Source of the DNA: Pseudomonas sp. UBA6562
Lineage (GTDB): Bacteria; Pseudomonadota; Gammaproteobacteria; Pseudomonadales; Pseudomonadaceae
Reading direction: 5' to 3'
Assembly (NCBI RefSeq): GCF_002434265.1
Contig: NZ_DJJS01000006.1
Span: forward strand, 124,001-188,000
DNA: 64,000 bases
Below, one piece after another: positions 1-7,321 of this stretch. The translations under genes were made by a program, and so were the position numbers. The notes under the pieces were generated by a model. That model did not search any database. It was not told the DNA's origin and was given only the letters and a program-made list of their open reading frames with translations. How positions within the stretch are numbered: the first letter of the stretch is position 1; every line of letters begins with the position of its first letter.

Positions 1-1406
1 TGCGCCAGCGCGCCGACGGGGTGTTCGACTACCTCGGGCGGCTGGACAACCAGGTGAAGATTCGCGGCTTCCGCATCGAGCTGGGCGAAATCGAAGCGCG
101 CCTGCGCGACTGCGCCGGCGTGCAGGACGCGGTGGTGGTCGCCCACAGCAGCGACACCGGCAAGCAATTGATCGGCTACGTGGCGGCCAGCGCCGAGCCG
201 CGCCTGGCGGACACCCTGCGCGAGCTGCTGCGCGCCGAACTGCCCGACTACATGGTGCCGGCGCAGATCCAGGTGCTGCCGCGCCTGCCCCTCAACCCCA
301 ACGGCAAGGTCGACCGCCTGGCCCTGCCGGCGCCGCGCTTCGAAGGCCGCGAGTTCGTCGCCCCGCGCAGCGCACTGGAAGCGGGCCTGGCGCAGATCTG
401 GCAGGAGGTGCTGGAGGTTGAGCGGGTGGGGGTCACCGACAACTTCTTCGAGCTCGGCGGCGACTCGCTGCGCGTGCTCAAGGTGCTGTCCAAGGTGCGC
501 AGCCAACCGGAGCTAGGCCTGCAACTGAAGCTGCGCGACCTGATGGGCAAGCCGACCATCGCCGAGCTGTCGGGCTATGCGGCACCCGAGCGCAGCCTGG
601 ACCCGGTGCTGCTGCTCAACGCAGCGGTGCCGGGCAGTGCCCCGCTGTTCTGCCTGCACGCAGGCTTTGGCACGGTGTTCGACTACGAGGCCCTGGCCCG
701 CCGCCTGGACGGGCGTTGCAGCCTGTACGGGCTGCAGTGCCGAATGCTGCTCGACGACCTGTGGCAGGACGAATCCCTCGAAGCCATGGCCATCGACTAC
801 GCCCAGTACATCCGCCAGAAGCAGCCGCAAGGGCCGTATCGCCTGCTCGGCTGGTCGCTGGGCGGGCCGCTGGTGGCGCTGGTGGCCCACGAGTTGATCG
901 GCCAGGGTCAACGCGTGGAATTCGCCGGGCTGGTGGACAGCTTCGTGCCGCAGGCACAGCCGCAGGCGGCCGACGACGATTGCTCGGACGACTTGCGTGC
1001 GCTGCTGTCGGTGGTTCTGGGCGTGGCGCCGCAGGCGTTGCCGGCGATGCAGGTGAGCGCCGACGACGACCTGGCGCGCCTGGAAGCGGTCATCGAGCAG
1101 GCGCGTCAAGGCCTGCACGAAGCCGAAGGCGAATGGCGCGACATGCGCTCCGAAGAGCTGGCCCGCACCTTCCGTACCGGCATGCGGCTCAAGGCGTTGT
1201 CCGAGCGCCTGACGCAGATGCCGCCATGCGTGCCCAACAGCCATTGCTGGTGGGCGGGCGATGCGACGCCTGGCCGCGATCCGGCCTTCGCCGACAGCCG
1301 GCAGCATGGCGTGATCGATGCCGACCATTACGCGATCCTCGGCCATCCGGCATTCATCGAGGGGGTGCTGCGGTGCTTGCCGCAGTCCGAGGAGGTGCTG
1401 CCCTGA
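1..1406 (+). CDS. NRPS, C-terminal part: end of adenylation domain, carrier protein, thioesterase (5' end outside window)
   Basis: This is the 3' end of a large peptide synthetase; the frame is open to the window edge, so no start is given. The first residues match the end of an adenylation domain (QVKIRGFRIELGEIE, then NGKVDR). A carrier domain follows with the phosphopantetheine serine in FFELGGDSL. The last ~250 residues are a type I thioesterase: FCLHAGFG, the nucleophile motif GWSLGG, a downstream Asp (GLVDSF) and the catalytic His in DADHYAILGHP. The protein should therefore release the finished peptide. It faces the receptor gene convergently. None of the three - strand NRPS proteins has a thioesterase, so I infer this one ends the same assembly line, as PvdD does in pyoverdine synthesis. 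The substrate of its last module cannot be read because the specificity region is outside the window. Confidence 0.93.
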   Translation, partial: RQRADGVFDYLGRLDNQVKIRGFRIELGEIEARLRDCAGVQDAVVVAHSSDTGKQLIGYVAASAEPRLADTLRELLRAELPDYMVPAQIQVLPRLPLNPNGKVDRLALPAPRFEGREFVAPRSALEAGLAQIWQEVLEVERVGVTDNFFELGGDSLRVLKVLSKVRSQPELGLQLKLRDLMGKPTIAELSGYAAPERSLDPVLLLNAAVPGSAPLFCLHAGFGTVFDYEALARRLDGRCSLYGLQCRMLLDDLWQDESLEAMAIDYAQYIRQKQPQGPYRLLGWSLGGPLVALVAHELIGQGQRVEFAGLVDSFVPQAQPQAADDDCSDDLRALLSVVLGVAPQALPAMQVSADDDLARLEAVIEQARQGLHEAEGEWRDMRSEELARTFRTGMRLKALSERLTQMPPCVPNSHCWWAGDATPGRDPAFADSRQHGVIDADHYAILGHPAFIEGVLRCLPQSEEVLP

Positions 1407-1605
1407 CGGCAAGGGCTGGGGGTGGGGCTGCGTTGCGGTCCTGCCACGGCCGATGCGGTATGCCGGTTCTACGCGCTGGCGGCTGTAACCGCTGCTTCGC
1501 CTATGGGATCCAGGCTACCGGGGTCTAGCCCACAGGGCGTGTCCCGCGCGGCCCGACCTGCGCGGCCCGACCAATACCCGCAAAGCGCAACGCAGGCTGC
1601 CGGCT

Positions 1606-1790
1606 CATGCCGGCGCTCAGGGGAATGTTGTCTGGGAGGGGTGCGGTCAAGGTGACGCGGCTTTGCGCCCATGCAGGCGTTCGGAAGAGTGTTTGTCGGG
1701 AGGGACTGCGCCCGAGGTGACGCGGCTTTGCGCTCATGCCGGCGCTTGGAAGACTGTTTGTCGGGAGAGACTGCCGCTCCGACCGATAGG
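1606..1790. repeat. three imperfect 64-65 bp tandem repeats
   Basis: The intergenic stretch between the NRPS stop and the receptor gene contains three head-to-tail copies starting with CATGC at 1606, 1670 and 1735. Each continues with a GGCG motif, a TGTTTGTCGGGAGG-like block and, in the first two, GGTGACGCGGCTTTGCGC. The third copy runs into the stem-loop at 1774-1799. No convincing coding frame lies here. The function is unknown. Confidence 0.8.
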
Positions 1791-1799
1791 CCGGAGCGG
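1774..1799. terminator. GC-rich stem-loop between convergent genes
   Basis: An 11-bp stem (CCGCTCCGACC pairing with GGCCGGAGCGG, one G-T/A-C mismatch) closes a GATA loop just beyond the stop codon of the receptor gene. There is no T-run on either side. It may end or protect transcripts from both convergent genes, but it is not a textbook intrinsic terminator. Confidence 0.5.
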
Positions 1800-1812
1800 G
1801 CTGTGCAGGGGC

Positions 1813-4368
1813 TTAGCGGAAGGTGCCGCGCAGGGTCAGCATGAAGTTGCGCGGTTCGCCGTAGTAGTTGCCGTACTGGCTGCTGTACACCGCCGAGTAG
1901 TAGCGACGGTCGAACAGGTTGTTGCCGTTGAGGGCAACGCTCCAGTTGTCGTCGACCCGGTACTCCACCATCGCGTCGTAGAGGGCATGGCCGGCCTGGT
2001 TGAACTTGAACGAGCGCTCGTTGAGCACGCTGCCCGTGTTCTGATCGACGTCGTAGGAAGTGCCGTTCACGTACGCGGCGCTCTGCGCCCTCACACCGCC
2101 ACCGACACGCCAGTCGGACAGTTGGTCCGGCAAGGTGTAAGTGGTCCAGAGTTTGAACAGGTGCTTGGGCGTGATGCTGCTGTAGAGCGTTTCTTCGGTG
2201 CTGTTCTCCACCCGGTTGTAGGTGTAGCCCGCCAACACTTCCCAGCCGGGCATGATCTCGCCGGTCGCTTCCAGGTCGATGCCTTTGCTGACGACCTTGT
2301 CCTGGGCCTGGTAGCAGCAGGCGCCGCTGTACATCGCACCCGTCCCTTGATAGGCCGGGTCCAGCTCTGCCTGGTTTTCGCGCTGGATGTAGAACAGCGC
2401 AGCGTTGACGTTCATGCGGCCGCCGAACAGCTCGCCCTTGATGCCGGTTTCGTAGGTCTTACCGACCATGGGCTCGATGGGCGATTTGGCGTCTTCAGGG
2501 CCTTTGTATTTCAACGATTGCGGTTTGAAGACCTCGGCATAGCTGAGGTAAGTCGACCACTGATCGTCCAGGGCGTAGATCAGGCCGCCGAACGGCACGA
2601 CCTTGGTCGGCACACGATCGAACACATAGTCGCCTGGGTCCTTGACCCAATCGCCGACGCCGCTCGAATCACGCATGGCGTAGTCCTGCTCGAACTTGTA
2701 GCGCTGCGCACGGGCACCGATCACCAGCTTGAGCGGGTCGGTCAGTTGCAGGCGCAGCGTCGAATAGAGGCCGTACTGCACCCGCCCGTTGGGCGAATAG
2801 TCGCGCCAGAACGAATGGTTCGATTCGTCGCTGGTCAATGGCGTGGATTGCGGGTCCCAGATGTCGATCAGGCCGCCTTTGCCGACCATGCCGCCTGCCG
2901 CGCGCCAGCGGCTGGACACTTTCTGCCAGTCGGCGCCGACCAGCAGTTCGTGGCGGCGGTCGAAGGCCTCGAAGGCCCCGGACAGGTTGATGTCGAACAC
3001 CTGTTGCTTGCTGAAGCTGCGCACGTAGCTGCCCCACCAGTAGGGGCTGCCATTGGACTGGTCGATCCAGCCGTAAGGGTTGACGCCCTCGGTGTTCGAC
3101 GAGTTGTAGGAGTCGGTCCAGGAGGCGTTGAGCTTCCAGTCTTCGTTGAAGTGGTGGTCGACCTTGGCGAACCACTCGCGCGTGGCGCTATCGGCCCAAC
3201 CTTGCTTGGTGGTGTACCAGGTGTGGCGCGGCAAGTGCGCGTCGCTGCCGTCGGGGTAGCGCGGCAGACCGTCACCGGTGCCGGTTTCCTTCTGTTTGTC
3301 GAAGCTGCCGCCGAAGGTCAGCATGGTGTCGTCGGTGACGTCCGCCTCGAGGATGCCGTAGAGGAACGGCCGCTCGGTGGCGCGCACATCCTGGAAGTAG
3401 TGGCGGTCGGTGTAAGCGGCCACCATGCGGCCGCGCAGCTTGCCGTCGAAGGCCAGCGGCCCGGTCACGTCGACTTCGCTGCGGTAGTTGTCCCAGGAGC
3501 CGGCCGAGGTCTCGAACTTGAGCTGGTACTGGTCCATCGGGCGCTTGCGCACCAGGTTGAGGATGCCGCCCGGGTCGCCGGTGCCGCCCAGCAGGCCGGT
3601 CGCCCCACGCAGCACTTCGATGTGGTCGTAGCCGGCCAAGTCGTACTGGCGCTCGCTGTAGAAGGTGCCCACGCCGGTGCCGATGTCCATCGGCGCGGCG
3701 CCGTCGATCTGCACGTTGTCGATGCCGAAGCCGCGCGAATAGAACGCCTGGGTGTTGTAGTTGGCGTTGCGCACGGTGATGCCCGGCGCACGTTTCATCG
3801 CATCGGGCAGGCTGGTGCTGCGGGTGTCGTCGATCAGCTGCTTGCTGACGATCGACACGCTCTGCGGCGTGTCCTTGAGACTGACCGGGGTCTTCGAGCC
3901 GACCGACACCAGGCCCGTGGTATAGGACCCGGAGTTCTCCGTGGCCTCGCCCATGCCCTGCCCGGAAATGCTCGTGGCGCCCAGCTCGATGGCGCCCGGT
4001 TCGCCCAGGTCCAAGGCCGCGCTGGCCGGGGTGATGATCACCGTGTTGTTTTCGATCCGATACGACAGGCCCGCGTTGCGCAGCAGCAGGTCCAGTGCCT
4101 GGGTCGGCTCCATGGTGCCGGACACCGCCGCCGAACGCTTGCCGCTGACCAAGCCTGGCTCGAACAGCAACTGCAAGCCGGTCTGGCGGCCCAGTGCGGT
4201 GAGGGCGTCGTTGAGCGAGCTGGCGGGGATGTCCACCCGGGCCGCCTCGGCCTGGGCCGGCGTGCCGAAGCCCAGCGCCAACCCCAGCACCACGATCGAT
4301 GCGCAAGAACGCCACTGGGTGCGGTCCCAGCGGCCGAGGCTCCCCAGCCTGACCTGATCGGATTTCAT
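1813..4368 (-). CDS. fpvA: TonB-dependent ferripyoverdine-type receptor with signalling domain
   Basis: This 851-residue outer-membrane siderophore receptor begins at ATG 4368, which has GGAG about 9 bases upstream and gives a proper signal peptide (hydrophobic IVVLGLALGFG, cleavage after AQA); the longer open frame upstream lacks these. After the signal comes a secretin/TonB short N-terminal domain (DIPASSLNDALTALGRQTGL) of the kind that signals to an anti-sigma factor. A plug follows (KDTPQSVSIVSKQLIDD, then the VLRGATGLLGGTGDPGG region), and then a beta-barrel ending in LTLRGTFR. Transducing receptors of this class import the ferric siderophore and induce their own genes through an ECF sigma factor. 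The flanking NRPS genes make a ferripyoverdine receptor the best call, but the exact ligand is inferred from context. Confidence 0.88.
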   Translation of the reverse strand: MKSDQVRLGSLGRWDRTQWRSCASIVVLGLALGFGTPAQAEAARVDIPASSLNDALTALGRQTGLQLLFEPGLVSGKRSAAVSGTMEPTQALDLLLRNAGLSYRIENNTVIITPASAALDLGEPGAIELGATSISGQGMGEATENSGSYTTGLVSVGSKTPVSLKDTPQSVSIVSKQLIDDTRSTSLPDAMKRAPGITVRNANYNTQAFYSRGFGIDNVQIDGAAPMDIGTGVGTFYSERQYDLAGYDHIEVLRGATGLLGGTGDPGGILNLVRKRPMDQYQLKFETSAGSWDNYRSEVDVTGPLAFDGKLRGRMVAAYTDRHYFQDVRATERPFLYGILEADVTDDTMLTFGGSFDKQKETGTGDGLPRYPDGSDAHLPRHTWYTTKQGWADSATREWFAKVDHHFNEDWKLNASWTDSYNSSNTEGVNPYGWIDQSNGSPYWWGSYVRSFSKQQVFDINLSGAFEAFDRRHELLVGADWQKVSSRWRAAGGMVGKGGLIDIWDPQSTPLTSDESNHSFWRDYSPNGRVQYGLYSTLRLQLTDPLKLVIGARAQRYKFEQDYAMRDSSGVGDWVKDPGDYVFDRVPTKVVPFGGLIYALDDQWSTYLSYAEVFKPQSLKYKGPEDAKSPIEPMVGKTYETGIKGELFGGRMNVNAALFYIQRENQAELDPAYQGTGAMYSGACCYQAQDKVVSKGIDLEATGEIMPGWEVLAGYTYNRVENSTEETLYSSITPKHLFKLWTTYTLPDQLSDWRVGGGVRAQSAAYVNGTSYDVDQNTGSVLNERSFKFNQAGHALYDAMVEYRVDDNWSVALNGNNLFDRRYYSAVYSSQYGNYYGEPRNFMLTLRGTFR

Positions 4369-4497
4369 ATCTGACCTACTCCGTACGTTGTGATCTGGAT
4401 GACCGCCGGCTCTTTTGGCAGCTGGTCGAAATTCGCAGTCCTTGCAAAGCGATTTCCTACAAGTAGACGACTCAAGTCGCACCTGCTCGGTCACTAA

Positions 4498-4521
4498 ACG
4501 ACGGGGGTCCAACTGAAATTA
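4498..4521 (-). promoter_or_regulatory. candidate PvdS/PfrI-type (iron-starvation sigma) promoter of the receptor gene
   Basis: On the - strand TAATT (4521-4517) is followed after 16 bases by CGT (4500-4498), about 130 bp upstream of the receptor start. The family consensus is TAAAT-N16/17-CGT, so the -35 element has one mismatch. A very similar box precedes the first NRPS gene. The adjacent A/T-rich tract (4513-4537) could also take Fur, but it is a weak match. Spotted by eye only. Confidence 0.5.
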
Positions 4522-4604
4522 AAAATATTTTGCATTCACTGCGACGGTATGTGACGCGAAGAGGGCCCCCGCAATTTCCCAAGGGAGCCGTTTCGCCTGC
4601 ATGG

Positions 4605-4644
4605 GGCCGGCTGCGCCGGCCATCGCGGCTCAAGCCGCTCCCAC
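4605..4644 (+). repeat. REP-like double-hairpin element, copy 1
   Basis: A 40-bp element contains two adjacent hairpins: GGCCGGC-TGC-GCCGGCC and GCGGCT-CA-AGCCGC, ending in CTCCCAC. An almost identical copy lies inverted at 48296-48335. This is the style of extragenic palindromic repeat scattered through P. putida-group genomes. It sits just upstream of the pyocin gene. Confidence 0.75.
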
Positions 4645-4680
4645 AAAAGCACAAAGAGAGGCGTATTACCCCGCAATGCA

Positions 4681-6795
4681 GTGACCGAGGGGGCAGCGCT
4701 ATCCCGGCTGCCGCGCCTTAAATCAGGGAACGTTTATCATCTTGAGAATCAATTCATCACCGCGTCACGAGACAAAATCATCGGAAGCGTCTGGGCATCG
4801 CGGGAAGGCCCTTTCGGCTCGTTGCCATCGGCTGAAGAAATAATAGGCCACGACCCACAGAACAAGCCGGGTGGCGCCCGGTGGAACGCGGCAGCTTATC
4901 GTCCCTTCCAGAACAGGAAGGCCAACTTGCAAAACATGATTACTACCGCAACTGACAACCTCGATGCCACGATTGAATCCGAGCTGCAAATCCTGCGACA
5001 ACGCATCCTGCCCGATAATGACTCAGCGACAGCGCAGCGAGCAGCGGAACTTGCACGTCACCACACGCTGATCAGCGAAAAGACTACCGAGTTGAATAGG
5101 CAGACCGAACTCGCGCTGCGCTTCTTCCCCGGTGAGGACCCGATCGATAAATCGGCGGATGCCATCGTGAGCCGTCTGTACAGGCCCCGTCAGGAACCGG
5201 TGAGGGCAGAGGATGTTCTGCACGAATGGAACATCTCGTATACGGCCGCGTATGAGGCGCGCCTGTTGCGCATGACAATCGAGCGCCTGGCGCAGCGGCT
5301 TCCTGCTCTCGAAGCGGCGCTGGCCGAAGCAAAAGCCATGGAGCCCCCGCCGGCTCCTGCGCCTGCCCCGGAACCCAGAATCGATCAGCCTGCCGAACCC
5401 CAACCCGAGCCAACGCCGGAACAGCCCTCTGCGCCACAGCCTGAGCCAACGCCGCAACAGCCCCACGAACCCCAGACCGAACCGGAGCCTGGGCCGCACC
5501 TTGAGCCAACACCTGAACAGCCTCGCGAACCTCAAACCGGACTGGAGCCTGGGCCGCAACCTGAACCAACACCTGAGCAGCCTCGCGAACCCCAAACCGG
5601 ACCGGAGCCTGGGCCGCAACCTGATCCAACGCCTGAACAGCCCAACGGACCCCAAACCGGACCGGAGCCTGAGCCTGAGCCGGGAATCGATGACCACCTC
5701 CTTGGGGAGTCCATCTATCGGTCTCAAGGTGCACATGCCCTTTCAGGTGCGGCGATCATCACGGTCGAGGGCATACTCACGTCAGCGGCTTTGCAAACGG
5801 CGGTGCGTAGCGCCATCGGCTCGGCGATAAGCGTGCTGGCCGGTGTAGGCCAGGGTGTGTTGGTAGGCGTATCCGCACTGGCCTATTCGCCGAAGCTAGG
5901 GAATGGCGAGCTACCGGAGCGGCACCACCTGCAAATGCCACTATCGGACCTTGCGCCGAACCCTTCGGTCGATCTGCTGGCCAATGCACAGAACACCACG
6001 CTGGTGGATCTGCCTTACCGTCTTCACAGCACGAGCAAGACCCTCGACCAGACCGAATTGCTGGTATTGCGCAGCGACGGGCAATCGTTGCCGGCAGGCG
6101 TTCGCGTCTTACGGGCGGAGTTCAACGCCGCACTCAACGCCTATGGCGTCACCACCCCAGGCACGTCTGGACGCACGCTGCTCTGGACCCCTGTGGTCAC
6201 CCCGGGCGATTCCTCTACGACGCTACCGGGTGAACAAGGCCAGTCGCCTATCTACGAAGGTGCGCCCCCGACTCCGCAGGAAGGGCGGATCGATGAGTTT
6301 CCGGGTCTGGCCGATGCCAGCCTCGACGACTACATCATCATTTTCCCAGCGGACGCAGGCTTACCGCCGCTCTACATTGTGTTCAATGACCGGCGCAAGG
6401 AGCCGGGTATTCTCATGGGCCAGGGCATGCCGGACAGGCCGATCTGGTTGGCGCCAGCCAGCACTGCCGAAGGCGCGGCCATTCCACCGAGGATTGCGGA
6501 TAAGTTGAGGGGAATGAAGGCGTCGAATTGGGATAAAGCGAGAAATCTCATATGGTCTGCGATCGCAGAAGATCCGATTCTAGCTCCACAATTCAAGCTC
6601 GCTAACCAACGTCTATTACTGAAGGGTAACGCCCCGTTTGTAATCCCAACAGAGCAGGTTGGCGAAAGAATGGTGTTCGAGATTCACCACATCGTACCCA
6701 TCAGCAAAGGTGGTGCCGTTTACGATATAGACAACCTGAGAATCATGACCCCAAGACAACACGTCAAAATTCACAGCAAAAAGAAGGCGCGATGA
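4681..6795 (+). CDS. S-type pyocin with HNH DNase domain (bacteriocin)
   Basis: The predicted 704-residue protein is a secreted DNA-degrading bacteriocin. The N-terminal ~200 residues are presumably receptor-binding and helical. Residues ~220-336 are a proline-rich tandem repeat. Residues ~410-570 resemble the pyocin S translocation domain (TLVDLPYRLHSTSK through PPLYIVFNDRRKEPG). The last ~130 residues match the colicin E9/pyocin nuclease, with PPRIADKLRG, then HHIVPISKGGAVYDIDNLR and HVKIH, supplying the HNH metal site (His669/670, His694, His698). The immunity gene starts 1 bp after the stop. The start is uncertain: GTG 4681 is the first candidate after an upstream open stretch, and no good Shine-Dalgarno is visible. 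Its place next to a ferripyoverdine-type receptor is suggestive, since several S pyocins enter cells through FpvA. Confidence 0.9.
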   Translation: MTEGAALSRLPRLKSGNVYHLENQFITASRDKIIGSVWASREGPFGSLPSAEEIIGHDPQNKPGGARWNAAAYRPFQNRKANLQNMITTATDNLDATIESELQILRQRILPDNDSATAQRAAELARHHTLISEKTTELNRQTELALRFFPGEDPIDKSADAIVSRLYRPRQEPVRAEDVLHEWNISYTAAYEARLLRMTIERLAQRLPALEAALAEAKAMEPPPAPAPAPEPRIDQPAEPQPEPTPEQPSAPQPEPTPQQPHEPQTEPEPGPHLEPTPEQPREPQTGLEPGPQPEPTPEQPREPQTGPEPGPQPDPTPEQPNGPQTGPEPEPEPGIDDHLLGESIYRSQGAHALSGAAIITVEGILTSAALQTAVRSAIGSAISVLAGVGQGVLVGVSALAYSPKLGNGELPERHHLQMPLSDLAPNPSVDLLANAQNTTLVDLPYRLHSTSKTLDQTELLVLRSDGQSLPAGVRVLRAEFNAALNAYGVTTPGTSGRTLLWTPVVTPGDSSTTLPGEQGQSPIYEGAPPTPQEGRIDEFPGLADASLDDYIIIFPADAGLPPLYIVFNDRRKEPGILMGQGMPDRPIWLAPASTAEGAAIPPRIADKLRGMKASNWDKARNLIWSAIAEDPILAPQFKLANQRLLLKGNAPFVIPTEQVGERMVFEIHHIVPISKGGAVYDIDNLRIMTPRQHVKIHSKKKAR
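5446..5686 (+). repeat. 60-bp tandem repeat encoding a Pro/Glu-rich linker in the pyocin
   Basis: About four head-to-tail 60-bp units encode the 20-residue pattern EPTPEQPREPQTGPEPGPQP with small variations. Neighbouring units differ at only a few bases, which suggests recent expansion. The unit is a multiple of three, so copy-number changes would lengthen or shorten the linker without breaking the frame. Confidence 0.85.
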
Positions 6796-6796
6796 G

Positions 6797-7069
6797 ATGA
6801 TGTTCAAAAATCGAATCGAAGACTATACAGAATCCGAATTCCTCTCCTTTCTGAAAGGTTTCGAAGAAGGTGAGCATTTGGAAGGGGATCAATATGGCAC
6901 CCATATTTACCAGCTTGCACGACAATTTAAAAAAGTTGTTGAACACCCCGCTGGAACAAACTTGATCTTCTACCCTGAGCCCGATGCCGACTGCACCCCC
7001 GAAGGTTGGCTAGCCGAGATCAAACACTGGATGATCGAGAACGGCAAACCCGGTTTCAAACCCGAGTGA
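6797..7069 (+). CDS. colicin/pyocin DNase immunity protein
   Basis: This 90-residue acidic protein matches the Im2/Im7/Im9 immunity family along its full length. It has DYTESEFLSFL in helix I, EHPAGTNLIFYPEP in the helix III region (compare EHPSGSDLIYYP of Im9), then PEGWLAEIKHWMIENGKPGFK at the end. These proteins bind the cognate nuclease and block it until the bacteriocin is released, and they protect sister cells. It begins 1 bp after the pyocin stop, so the two are one transcription unit. No lysis gene is seen downstream. Confidence 0.93.
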   Translation: MMFKNRIEDYTESEFLSFLKGFEEGEHLEGDQYGTHIYQLARQFKKVVEHPAGTNLIFYPEPDADCTPEGWLAEIKHWMIENGKPGFKPE

Positions 7070-7321
7070 TGCCTGTTCCGCGTTCAATCGGGTTGCCCTG
7101 AAAACCAGGGCCGCTTGCAGAGCCATCGCGGCTGACCGCTCTGGCGACTCGTGCAGCCGCGAAACGCTCTAGTTGCAGTGGGGGTTTCCAATCAAGGCGA
7201 CTCAAGCGCCGCAACGTCCACAACCATCGGGCCCACGTCTGCTGTCGACTCTGGCATGGTTGGCGCTAGGCGACCGACAATCCCACTCAGGACACATCAG
7301 CCGCCCACCAAACCCATCCGT

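Noticed and set aside
1663..4374. 903-codon + strand frame opposite the receptor gene
   Set aside because: Shadow of the receptor gene; no recognisable domains, while the - strand encodes a full TonB receptor with signal peptide.
4500..4680. SOS/LexA or P-box control site for the pyocin
   Set aside because: No CTGT-N8-ACAG-like site or clear P-box could be found upstream of the pyocin start.
5446..5686. 60-bp repeats as a possible CRISPR or iteron array
   Set aside because: They are in-frame coding repeats of the pyocin linker with no spacers and no replication gene nearby.
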